Shown here piece by piece: positions 46,019-55,444 of a DNA stretch of 64,000 nt. A program made the position numbers and the translations under genes. Each line of letters begins with the position of its first letter. Position 1 is the first letter of the stretch. Source of the DNA: Myxococcales bacterium (GTDB lineage: Bacteria; Myxococcota_A; Polyangia; Haliangiales; Haliangiaceae); the NCBI GenBank assembly GCA_016707895.1, contig JADJGV010000001.1:483501-547500 (forward strand), read 5' to 3'. The notes beneath the pieces were generated by a model. The model worked only from the letters and a program-made list of their open reading frames with translations. It made no database searches and was not told the origin of the DNA.

Positions 46019-48862
46019 ATGGGTGAGCGCGCGGCCGGCTGGCCGGCGCTGCTCGCCGAGCCGTGGCCGCGGGGCGCCGCCGTCCCGCCGTTCCCCGCCT
46101 ACTCCGAGTTCATGCCGGCGCCGCTGGTCGCGCGCAAGCCGACCGGCGCGCTGGTCGGCGAGGCCCGCGTCGCCGGCGACGATCACGGCTGGCGGATCAC
46201 CGCGCGCGAGGCGACCCACGAGCTCGAGCCGGGGCTGGCGGCGCTGGCCGCCGCGCTGGCGCCCAAGCTGGCGGCGGTGCTCGACGACGACGCCCACACC
46301 CGCGGGCTGTCGCGCGATCTGATCGCCGGCAACCGCTACCTGCCCGACGTCGCGCTGCCGACCGCGCCCCTGATCGCGATCGTCGGCGTGGCGCTCACCC
46401 GCACCCAGGACGACAAGGGCCGCGTGCGGTGGACGCTGCTCGGCGCGACCGACCTCGGCCCCGGCCCCGCGTTCTGGGCCGGGTTCCATCGCGGCCCGCG
46501 CGCGGCCGACGAGCTCGACGGCGCGACGGCGGCGGCCCGGCTCGCCGCGCTGGTGGCGCCGATCGTCGACGTGCGCCGCCCGAGCGTCGCGGCGCTGCGG
46601 CGCGCCGGCGTCCGCGTCCTGCCGGCCGGCGACGATCCCGACCTGCCGGGCTGGGGCGACGAGCGCATCCCGCGGTGCCTCCGGTCGCTGCTCGTCGATG
46701 ACGCCGGCGCCAGCGCGCGCGGCGTGCGCGCGGTGATCACGTTCCGGCCGTGGGCGCGGCTGCCGGCGGCGCTGCGCCGCGCCGCCGCCCGCGGCGCGAT
46801 CGCGCTGGTGCCGTCGCCGGTGGCGCTGGCGTTCGCCGGGCACCGCGGCTACCGCCGCCTCGCCGCCGAGCTGCCGGGCGCGATGCAGCTGCCGCTGCTG
46901 CGCGCGGTCCCCGCGGGCCTGCGCGGCCTGCGCGTGCCGCAGTCGGGGTGGCTCGATCAGGGCGGCCACGCCGGCGCGATCACCCACGGCGCGGTGCGCG
47001 ATCGCGTGCGGCGCACCCACCGCTGGCAGCGGGTCCGCCGCGACGCCGACGACGAGGCCGCGGTCGACTACGCCGACCGGGTGGCCGACGCGCTGTTCTC
47101 GATCGATGCCGGCGTGCTCGGCCTGTACGACAAGCCGCTGGCGCGCAACGCGCAGGTGTGGACCGCCGCCTACCGCCGCGTGCTCGACGGGCCGCGCGCC
47201 GATCGCGCCGAGCTGGCCGCGGCCGCGCGCACCGTCGCCGGCGGCGGTCACTTCGGCTACCGCTTCCACTGGCCGCCGATGCGGGTCGGCGCGCGCGAGG
47301 TGGTCTGGCACCGATCGCTGGCGTTCGTCGTCGACGCGCCGGCCGCTGCGCCCGGCCTCGTCGACGTCGGCGCCGGCGTGCTGGTCGCGAGCCGCCCCGG
47401 CGCCCCGCCGATCCACCTGTGGCCGCGCGCCGACGAGCGGCCGGCGTGGCCCGCCCTCGAGCGGGGCTTCGTCGGCCACGCCGAGGCCCGCCACGACGTG
47501 CGCAAGCTGCTCGACGCCCGCGGCCGGCTGGGCGCCGCGCTGCCGCCGTCCTTGGCCATCCGGCTGGTGTCGGCCGATCGCGACGCGCGCTGGGACGCGT
47601 GGCGCGCCGCCCTGCCCGACCACGCCGCCGATCCGGCCGCCGCGCGCACCGTGACCGCGGCGATCGATCGCGCCGTCGCGCGCCGCGAGCCGCCGCCCGA
47701 CCGCCCGCGCACCTTCGCGCGCACCGCGACCCGCGCCTTCGAGGAGCGCTACTGGCGGACGATCGCCGCGCTGGCCCACGCCACCTGGCGCGCCAAGAAC
47801 AACGCTGACGGCGTGGCCCCCGCCGGCCCGGGCCGCGATCTCGACGGCCTGGCTGACGAGCTGGCCCGCCGCCACCAGGCGGCGATCGCCCGCGCCGGCC
47901 TGCGCCACCGCGCGGTGGTCGGCCACCACTGGTTCCGCTGGACCACCGAGTTCGACATGCCGTGGTCGCACGGCTGGGTCGCCAACCAGCTCCACGGCCC
48001 GCGCGAGCGCAACGTGATCTGCGTGATCCCCGGCCGCGATCGCCGGCGCGCGGTGGTGCTCGCCGATCACTACGACACCGCGTACATGGAGGACGTCTAC
48101 GACGGCAAGCTGCGTGCGCTGGCCGCCGGCACCCGCCACGCCGCCGCCGGCGCCGATGACAACCACAGCGCGACCGCGGCGCTGTTGCTCGCCGCCGACG
48201 TGCTGCTGCCGATGAGCGCCGCCGGCCAGCTCGCCCACGACGTCTGGCTGGTCCACCTGACCGGCGAGGAGTTCCCCGGCGACAGCCTCGGCGCCCGCCA
48301 CCTCGCGCGGGCGATCGTCGCCGGCGACCTGACCATCCACGAGGCCGGCAGCGATCGGCCGATCGCGCTGGGCGGCGTCGAGATCGCCGGCGCGATCGTC
48401 ATGGACATGATCGCCCACCGCGATCCGCGCGCCGGCTACCGCTTCCAGATCGCGCCCGGCGAGAGCGCCGACGCGATGCGGGTCGCGGCGGCGCTGCACC
48501 GCGCGACCGAGGCGTGGAACCGCGGCGCCGCCCGCTGGAACCGCGCGCCGGCCCGGGCCAGCGCCCGCCCCTACCGCCGCCGCGAGCGTGGCACCCGGGT
48601 GCCGGCGATCGCGCCGCACCCGACCCTGGTCGGCGAGCTGCGCCCGCACTGGCACTGGTCGTCGACGGTGTTCAACACCGACGCGCAGTGCTGGTCGGAT
48701 CTCGGCCTGCCGATCGCGCTGGTGATGGAGCACTACGACATCGACCGGCAGGGCTACCACGACAGCCACGACACGCTCGCCAACATCGATCTCGACTTCG
48801 GCGCGGCCATCGCCGCGATCGCGATCGAGGCCGCCACCGCGCTGGCGACCGACGGCGCGTGA
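46019..48862 (+). CDS. Large M28-type metallopeptidase-domain protein
   Basis: 947 residues. The last 270 residues contain a complete M28 di-zinc aminopeptidase-like set: VVLADHYDTAYMED (H684 and D686), GADDNHSATAALLLAA, HLTGEEFPGDSLGARHLA, VMDMIAHRD and GYHDSHDTLANID. The N-terminal 650 residues are helical/mixed, with no known domain visible; they include RGVRAVITFRPWARLPAALRR and FGYRFHWPPMRVGAREVVWHR. No signal peptide is present, so the protein is probably cytoplasmic. A 14-bp duplication (46002-46015 and 46018-46031) spans the previous stop and this start. Together with the upstream protein it forms an unusual peptidase-like pair under a TetR regulator. Confidence 0.8.
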   Translation: MGERAAGWPALLAEPWPRGAAVPPFPAYSEFMPAPLVARKPTGALVGEARVAGDDHGWRITAREATHELEPGLAALAAALAPKLAAVLDDDAHTRGLSRDLIAGNRYLPDVALPTAPLIAIVGVALTRTQDDKGRVRWTLLGATDLGPGPAFWAGFHRGPRAADELDGATAAARLAALVAPIVDVRRPSVAALRRAGVRVLPAGDDPDLPGWGDERIPRCLRSLLVDDAGASARGVRAVITFRPWARLPAALRRAAARGAIALVPSPVALAFAGHRGYRRLAAELPGAMQLPLLRAVPAGLRGLRVPQSGWLDQGGHAGAITHGAVRDRVRRTHRWQRVRRDADDEAAVDYADRVADALFSIDAGVLGLYDKPLARNAQVWTAAYRRVLDGPRADRAELAAAARTVAGGGHFGYRFHWPPMRVGAREVVWHRSLAFVVDAPAAAPGLVDVGAGVLVASRPGAPPIHLWPRADERPAWPALERGFVGHAEARHDVRKLLDARGRLGAALPPSLAIRLVSADRDARWDAWRAALPDHAADPAAARTVTAAIDRAVARREPPPDRPRTFARTATRAFEERYWRTIAALAHATWRAKNNADGVAPAGPGRDLDGLADELARRHQAAIARAGLRHRAVVGHHWFRWTTEFDMPWSHGWVANQLHGPRERNVICVIPGRDRRRAVVLADHYDTAYMEDVYDGKLRALAAGTRHAAAGADDNHSATAALLLAADVLLPMSAAGQLAHDVWLVHLTGEEFPGDSLGARHLARAIVAGDLTIHEAGSDRPIALGGVEIAGAIVMDMIAHRDPRAGYRFQIAPGESADAMRVAAALHRATEAWNRGAARWNRAPARASARPYRRRERGTRVPAIAPHPTLVGELRPHWHWSSTVFNTDAQCWSDLGLPIALVMEHYDIDRQGYHDSHDTLANIDLDFGAAIAAIAIEAATALATDGA

Positions 48863-49986
48863 TCAGCGCGACGCCGGCGCGCACGGCGGGATCGCCGCCA
48901 GCGGCTCGCGCCAGCGCACGACGCTGGCGGTGCCCGGCTCGCTCGGGATCCGATCGCGGCGCGGGAACTCGTCGGCGATGTAGACGTAGGTCAGCTCGAG
49001 GTTGAGCGGCTCGGCGGGATCGGCCTCGGGGTCGCCGTCGGCCAGCGCCGCCAGGTCGACCGGGAACCGCCGCGACGCGCCGGGGTCGAGCCCCGAGTCC
49101 CACACCGTGCGCTTGCCGCCGCCCTCGGCCTCCTCGAAGCGGCGGCCGAAGAACGCCTCCCACACGCCGGCCGGCGCCGACGAGCGCCACACCCGCAACA
49201 GCAGGTGGCGGTGGATGTCGCCGGTCGGGATGCGGTGGCCGGCGGCGGCGTTGGTCAGCTCGACCTCGAGCGCCGCGGCGCCGCGGCACCAGCTCACGAC
49301 GAACGCGCCGGCCAGCATGTCGGGCGCGTGGCCGCCAGGGAACGCGTGGTCGTGGCGCGAGCCGTGGCAGGTCAGGCAGCCGGCCGGCTCGCGCGCGTAG
49401 GGCCCGGCGCGGAACGACGTCACCGTGGACTGCATCGGGTGATCGGTCATCGCCACCGCGCGGCCGGCGCCGTCGAGCACCGGGAACGTGAAGTCGTGGC
49501 AGTCGGCGCAGAACGCCGGCGATCCGAAGCTGGCGTCGACGACGGTGTCGTGGGGCGAGCCGGCCGCGCGGGCCTTGGCCACCAGCCGCCCGCCGCGCAC
49601 GTGGCAGGTCGCGCACGCCACGCCCTGCGCGGCCAGGCGATCGTCGCCGATCGCCAGCCCCTCCTGCTGCGCGGTGGTCGGCGCGTGGCAGTTCACGCAC
49701 CACGGCTTGGGCGCCGGGCCGTACTCGCGCTGGAAGATGCCGTTGGTCCAGGCCAGGCCGTGGCGGCTGTGCTGCCACTCATCGGCGATGCCGACGTGAC
49801 AGCCGCGGCACGCGGCGGCGTCGTTCAGCGCCAGGTCGCGGGTGCCGGTCTCGATCGCCACCTGCCCGCCGCGGGCGCGCACCTGCCACGCCGGCGGCGC
49901 CGCGGCCGGCACCGCCTCCCGCCGCGGCGCCGGGGCGCACGCGGTCGCCGCCGCCGCCATCACCAGCACGGCCAGCCGCCCGCGGC

Positions 49987-49990
<4 letters not shown>
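48863..49990 (-). CDS. Pentahaem c-type cytochrome lipoprotein
   Basis: 375 residues from a GTG overlapping the upstream stop (GTGA). The N-terminus LAVLVMAAAATAC is a lipoprotein signal. Five CxxCH haem sites follow: CRGCH, CVNCH, CATCH, CADCH and CLTCH, all within residues 50-215, with spare His (HSRHG, HDHAFPGGH) as possible distal ligands. The C-terminal 150 residues are haem-free and include LLLRVWRSSAPAGVW and LTYVYIADEFPRRDR. It is probably a periplasmic or surface electron carrier. Its stop abuts the convergent peptidase gene (TGATCA serves both stops). It is coupled to the glycan-binding protein upstream. Confidence 0.9.
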
Positions 49991-51336
<1,346 letters not shown>

Positions 51337-51363
51337 GGACCGGATCCTTTGCGGGCGCGACCA

Positions 51364-51384
51364 CGCGATCGTCTGTCGATCGCG
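51364..51384. promoter_or_regulatory. 8-bp inverted repeat upstream of the glycan-binding gene
   Basis: CGCGATCG - TCTGT - CGATCGCG, perfect arms with a 5-base loop, 28-48 bases before the ATG at 51336. A plausible operator; a GC-rich palindrome of this length could also be chance. Confidence 0.4.
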
Positions 51385-51455
51385 ACGGCCCCGAGCGAGG
51401 CTCGCAGGCGTCGCGACAACGCGCAAGCGCCGCCGCCGATTCCCGCCGTTCGCGG

Positions 51456-52127
51456 TCAGGGGCCGGTGAGGCCCGGCAGCGGCACCAGCGTCGTCGCGTC
51501 GCCCTGCTCGCCCTCGTCGCCCTCGCCGTGGACCCGCAGCAGCGCCCACCCGGCCGAGCCCTCGTCGGCGACGTGGTACCAGATCGCCGCCGAGCTGACG
51601 CCCAGGCCCTTGCGCAGCTTCGGCGCCTTGATCGCCTTGTAGCGCTTCTTGCCGTTGAGCACCGTGACCGTCTGCTTCTTCCAGTTCCAGCGGAAGGTCA
51701 CGTTCCAGATCGCCACGTCGACCGGCGGCGTCTCGAAGCGGTGCTCGTCGAGCCAGATCGGGTTGTAGCCGACCTGCCCGAGCGCGTCGATCAGCTTGGC
51801 CCGCGCCGCGGCCAGCGCCGCCGGATCGCGATCGGCCGCGCGCACCGTGAACACCTTCGGCTTCTTCGCCGACGTGTCCTGCACCCGGACCTCGCAGTCG
51901 ACGGCGCCGGCGTCGAGCCAGCAGCCGCCCCAGGCCGCGTACTCGCAGTCCATGCCGCAGGCCTCGACCGCGGCCGCCCAGGTGTACGGCGCGTCGCCGA
52001 CGTTGACGTCGAGCAGGCGGTCGGCCATCGCGCCGCGGACGTCGGGCTCCTCTTGGTCGGCGCGCGCGGTCCCGGCGGCGAGCAACGCCGCGATCACGAT
52101 CCAGCGGGGTGAGGTCATCGTGGCCAT
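51456..52127 (-). CDS. Secreted protein of unknown function with shared C-terminal domain
   Basis: 223 residues from the ATG at 52127; the ATG at 52118 is also possible. A signal peptide (WIVIAALLAAGTARA) is followed by a Cys-containing part (CGMDCEYAAWGGCWLD, CEVRVQ). The last 80 residues read VTVLNGKKRYKAIKAPKLRKGLG, then VSSAAIWYHV and GWALLRVHGE. This stretch aligns with the C-terminus of the 55.4-56.6 kb protein. I do not recognise the family. It is divergent from the TerB-like gene. Confidence 0.75.
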   Translation of the reverse strand: MATMTSPRWIVIAALLAAGTARADQEEPDVRGAMADRLLDVNVGDAPYTWAAAVEACGMDCEYAAWGGCWLDAGAVDCEVRVQDTSAKKPKVFTVRAADRDPAALAAARAKLIDALGQVGYNPIWLDEHRFETPPVDVAIWNVTFRWNWKKQTVTVLNGKKRYKAIKAPKLRKGLGVSSAAIWYHVADEGSAGWALLRVHGEGDEGEQGDATTLVPLPGLTGP

Positions 52128-52137
52128 CGTACGCTCA

Positions 52138-52162
52138 TCGCGGGCCCGGTGAACGCCCGCGA
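52138..52162. promoter_or_regulatory. 8-bp inverted repeat in a 74-bp divergent gap
   Basis: TCGCGGGC (52138-52145) and GCCCGCGA (52155-52162) with a 9-base spacer. A possible operator shared by the secreted-protein gene and the TerB-like gene; GC-rich, so chance is possible. Confidence 0.35.
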
Positions 52163-52201
52163 CAAGCGACCGCGGCCGCCGATCGATGGCATGCTGCGCC
52201 C

Positions 52202-52645
52202 ATGCAACTCGACGCATCGGACTTCGCGGCGCTCGACGACTCCGGCAAGCTGGCGGTGCTGGAGGCCCTGATGCTGGTGGTCTACGCCGACGGCAAGGTC
52301 ACGCCCGACGAGATCCGCCGCTTCGACGCCATCGTCACCGCGCTGCCGTGGGGCGTCGGCCAGGACGTGCTGAAGGCGCTGCTCCAGGGCGCCAACGAGC
52401 GGATGGCCACGCTGACCACGCCGGTCGCGATCTCCGACTTCGTGTCGAACCTGGCGACCCGCCTGCCCGGCGCCGCGCTGCGCGAGAAGGTGCTGTACAC
52501 GATGGCGACGATGGCCGCGGCCGACGACGTGCTGCACCCGTTCGAGCGCAACCTGCTCGGGCTGTGCGTCGTGTCGTTCAACATCACCAGCGACCGCGTC
52601 AAGGCCATCAAGGCCGCGGTCGACGCCGCCCGCCCGGGCAACTGA
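52202..52645 (+). CDS. TerB-like (DjlA/TerB fold) protein
   Basis: 147 residues, all helical. Two TerB-type helical motifs: LEALMLVVYADGKVTPDEIRRFDAIV and LYTMATMAAADDVLHPFERNLLGLC. The acidic DG..T..E and DD..H..E positions are the presumed metal ligands. TerB-fold proteins are linked to tellurite resistance, phage defence or envelope stress, but single copies usually have unknown roles. The stop abuts the AarF-like gene's stop head to head. Confidence 0.85.
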   Translation: MQLDASDFAALDDSGKLAVLEALMLVVYADGKVTPDEIRRFDAIVTALPWGVGQDVLKALLQGANERMATLTTPVAISDFVSNLATRLPGAALREKVLYTMATMAAADDVLHPFERNLLGLCVVSFNITSDRVKAIKAAVDAARPGN

Positions 52646-54034
52646 TCAGGTCGCGTCGGCGGGCGACGCGGCCGCCGCCGACGGCGCCGACGGCTTGGCG
52701 TGGCGCTCGGCGGTCCGGGCCATCATGAACCGCATCACGTACGGCATGCCGACCTGGACGGTGTTGAGCTTGGGCGCCAGCTGCGACGACAGCCCGAACA
52801 TGATCACCGCGGCGCGCTCGACGTAGAACCAGCCCTCGGGGTAGGCGATCGACTTCATCAGGTCGCGCAGCTCGTCGCGCTTCATGTCGGGGTCGGCCAG
52901 CTGCTGAGCGACGTTGGGATCGATCTTCGAGAAGTCGGTGATGTTGAGGTTGAGCAGCTTCTCGAAGTACTTGCGCACGGTGCGCTCGAGCAGCGCGCGA
53001 TCGCCGCCCTCGGCGACGAAGCCCATGGTCTCGATGCCGCGCACGACCATGTCGTCGTTCTTGGTCAGCAGGCCCTGCAGGATGTCGAGCATGCCGTCGG
53101 CGAGGTTGGGCGACAGCTCGGTGGCCGAGCCCAGGTCGAGCACGACGATCCGCGCCTCGCCGCCCGGGCCCTTCTGCACGAAGAAGTTCCCCGGGTGGGG
53201 ATCGGCGTGGAAGAAGCGATCGATGAACAGCTGCTTGTAGAACACCTGCGTCAGCTTGGTCGCGACCGCGTAGGGGTCGAGGCCCAGCGTCGACAGCGCG
53301 TCCTTCTTGCTGATCTTGACGCCGTCCATGAACGACATCGTCAGCACCGTCTTGCAGCTCCACTCGGGGTGGACCACCGGGAACAGCGTGTCGGCGTCGC
53401 CGGCGAAGTTCTTGGACATCCGGGTCAGGCAGCGCGCCTCGTTGGCCAGGTCGGTCTCGCGGGCCAGCATGTCGGCCAGCTGCTCGTGGACCCGCTCGAT
53501 CTGGTTGATCGGGACGAAGTTCTTGTAGACCTTGAGCGCCCAGCCCAGCACCCGCAGGTCGATGCGGATGATGTCGGCGACGTTGGGGTACAGCACCTTG
53601 ACCGCCAGCCGCTCGCCGTCGGCGTTGCGGGCCTCGTGGACCTGGCCCAGCGAGGCGGCGGCGATCGGCTGCTCCTCGAAGCTGGCGAACGCCGCCTTCG
53701 GCGACTTGCCCAGCGCCTTCTCGAACGCCTTGGCGATCGTCGCGTAGCGGTGCGCCGGCACCTCGTCCTGCAGCCCCTCGAGCTCCTCGGTGTACGAGCG
53801 CGGCAAGAAGGTGCCCATGATCGACAGGATCTGGCCCAGCTTGATGTAGACGCCGCGCAGCCGGACGAAGCCCTTGTACATGCGGCGCGCGTTCTTGCGG
53901 TGCACCTTCTTCCACCGCTCGGGGGTGCCGAACCGGTGGGGCCACAGCCGCGCGAACGATAGCGCCCACAGGTAGCTCAGGAAGATCGTCCCGAACACCC
54001 GCGTCGCGCGGATCAGGCGGATCGCCGCCCACAT
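52646..54034 (-). CDS. AarF/UbiB-like (ABC1) atypical kinase family protein
   Basis: 462 residues from the ATG at 54034. It has the UbiB/ADCK hallmarks: RGVYIKLGQILSIM with the KxGQ motif that blocks the substrate pocket, IAAASLGQVHEA (Ala-rich loop replacing the Gly loop), AVKVLYPNV (ATP Lys) and FHADPHPGNFFV with VVLDLGSATEL (DFG-like Asp). The family supports ubiquinone or isoprenoid-lipid homeostasis through ATPase activity (family knowledge). An N-terminal membrane segment (FGTIFLSYLWALSFA) suggests membrane association. Confidence 0.93.
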   Translation of the reverse strand: MWAAIRLIRATRVFGTIFLSYLWALSFARLWPHRFGTPERWKKVHRKNARRMYKGFVRLRGVYIKLGQILSIMGTFLPRSYTEELEGLQDEVPAHRYATIAKAFEKALGKSPKAAFASFEEQPIAAASLGQVHEARNADGERLAVKVLYPNVADIIRIDLRVLGWALKVYKNFVPINQIERVHEQLADMLARETDLANEARCLTRMSKNFAGDADTLFPVVHPEWSCKTVLTMSFMDGVKISKKDALSTLGLDPYAVATKLTQVFYKQLFIDRFFHADPHPGNFFVQKGPGGEARIVVLDLGSATELSPNLADGMLDILQGLLTKNDDMVVRGIETMGFVAEGGDRALLERTVRKYFEKLLNLNITDFSKIDPNVAQQLADPDMKRDELRDLMKSIAYPEGWFYVERAAVIMFGLSSQLAPKLNTVQVGMPYVMRFMMARTAERHAKPSAPSAAAASPADAT

Positions 54035-54119
54035 CAGTCGTTCACCCGGTGTGCGTCGTCCCCGTGCACGTCCGGCGATGGTAGCACGCACCGGCCCGCT
54101 GCCCGCCCCCGGGCGCGAT

Positions 54120-54317
54120 TCAGCAGGTCACGACGGTGACGGTGCACGCCTTGGCGTGCGCGGCGTCGGCGTGGGCCGGCGCCGAGCTGCCCGCGGTGCC
54201 GATCGAGGCGAACGCGAACGCGGTGACGATCGCGAGCACGAGCCCGAAGGCCAGGTCGCGGACGCGGTTCGAGCGGTTGCGAACGATGATCTCGTCGTAG
54301 CGGTTGGTGGTGGTCAT
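54120..54317 (-). CDS. Small secreted or membrane peptide with a C-terminal Cys pair
   Basis: 65 residues with a good ribosome site (GAGGAG, 7 bases before ATG 54317). The layout is a charged N-terminus (RYDEIIVRNRSNRVRDLA), a hydrophobic helix (FGLVLAIVTAFAFASIG), an Ala/His stretch (APAHADAAHA) and the end ACTVTVVTC. If signal-peptide cleavage occurs after AHA, the mature peptide would be only about 10-15 residues with two Cys six apart. No maturation enzyme is adjacent. It could also remain as a simple membrane anchor peptide. Function unknown. Confidence 0.6.
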   Translation of the reverse strand: MTTTNRYDEIIVRNRSNRVRDLAFGLVLAIVTAFAFASIGTAGSSAPAHADAAHAKACTVTVVTC

Positions 54318-54535
54318 GGCTGGCTCCTCGCTCGGGTAGATGCGCCACGGTGCGAGTCGGCTGACACGTCCTGGCGACCGATCGCTATTTCACGATGCGC
54401 GCCAACCGCCGCCGCCCCGCCCGCGTCCCCACCCGAAGCAACCCCGCGGACTTGCGGCGCAGGTCGCGTCGAGACCGACACCTGGTGCGACGGTCGCAGC
54501 CCTGTCGCACCCGCAGGCCCGGGGCGCGTCGCTGC

Positions 54536-55405
54536 TCAGCGCGCGCCGCGCAGCAGCGTGTCGAGCTCGATCCGCGCGCCCGCCGTGAACGACACGAAGT
54601 TGGCCCAGTTGTCGATGGCCTGTGCCTCGACCCGGGCGCCGCCCCCGACCACGCGGGCGCCGAGCGTGAGCGCCACGCCGCGGCCGACCGGCTGACCGAC
54701 CGTGAGGCTGACGTCGTAGATGCCGCCCGAGACGCCGTCGATCAGCCCGAACGTCGACAGCGCGTCGGCGTCGAGGCAGCCCCACACCGCCCCGGGCCGG
54801 GGCCGCAGCCACAGCCGGGTCTTCGCGGCGCCCACCAGGCCGATGTCGTCCTGGTGCGCGCGCTGCCCGGTCGCGACCGACGTGAACGCGACGTCGGCGT
54901 TGCGGATCTGGAGCGACCCGCCGGCCTGCCACTCGAGCTGGCTCGACGCGAGCACGCGGTACAGATACGACGCGCGGTAGCCGTCGAACAGGTAGCGATG
55001 GCGGACCACGGCCCCGGCGTCGAACCGCTCGTCGCGGAACTGCAGCGGCGCCGCCAGGCGCGCCTCGGTGACGACCTCGAACGGCGCGTACAACAGCACG
55101 ACCGTGTGCCGACCCGCGGCGAACTCCACGCTGGTGCGCGCGACGTTGACCAGGTTGTCCTGCTGCCCGACGTCGGCGGCGGTGTAGGGCGTGCCCTGGT
55201 CGCCGTAGCGGCCATCGTTCTGGGCGATGTACGCGGGCCCGATCTCGTAGACGACGGTGGGCCGCAGCCAGGGCGTGGGCGGCCGCCGCTCGGCCCGCGC
55301 CGGCCGCGCCGACGCCGCGAGCACCCCGGCCACCAGCAGCCCGGCCAGCACCATCACCGGCCGGCGCGCGCCGCGCATGTCTCGATCCGCGCTGGGTTCA
55401 GCCAT
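54536..55405 (-). CDS. Putative outer-membrane or secreted beta-barrel-like protein
   Basis: 289 residues (internal start possible at 55378). A signal peptide (MVLAGLLVAGVLAASARPARA) is followed by alternating amphipathic strands: TVVYEIGPAYIAQNDGRYG, VEFAAGRHTVVLLYAPFEVV and VSLTVGQPVGRGVALTLGARVVGGG. The end VSFTAGARIELDTLLRGAR lacks a terminal aromatic, which is unusual for BAM barrels. No family recognised. It is expressed toward the small-peptide gene and sits just 39 bp after the 55.4 kb protein's stop, so the two may share a transcript. Confidence 0.65.
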   Translation of the reverse strand: MAEPSADRDMRGARRPVMVLAGLLVAGVLAASARPARAERRPPTPWLRPTVVYEIGPAYIAQNDGRYGDQGTPYTAADVGQQDNLVNVARTSVEFAAGRHTVVLLYAPFEVVTEARLAAPLQFRDERFDAGAVVRHRYLFDGYRASYLYRVLASSQLEWQAGGSLQIRNADVAFTSVATGQRAHQDDIGLVGAAKTRLWLRPRPGAVWGCLDADALSTFGLIDGVSGGIYDVSLTVGQPVGRGVALTLGARVVGGGARVEAQAIDNWANFVSFTAGARIELDTLLRGAR

Positions 55406-55444
55406 GCGCCACCCTACCCCGCGCGGCCGCAGCGCGCTCGCGGC

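Noticed and set aside
54120..54317. RiPP precursor for the small Cys peptide
   Set aside because: No modification enzyme or transporter typical of a RiPP cluster lies nearby, and a plain secreted or membrane peptide explains the sequence.
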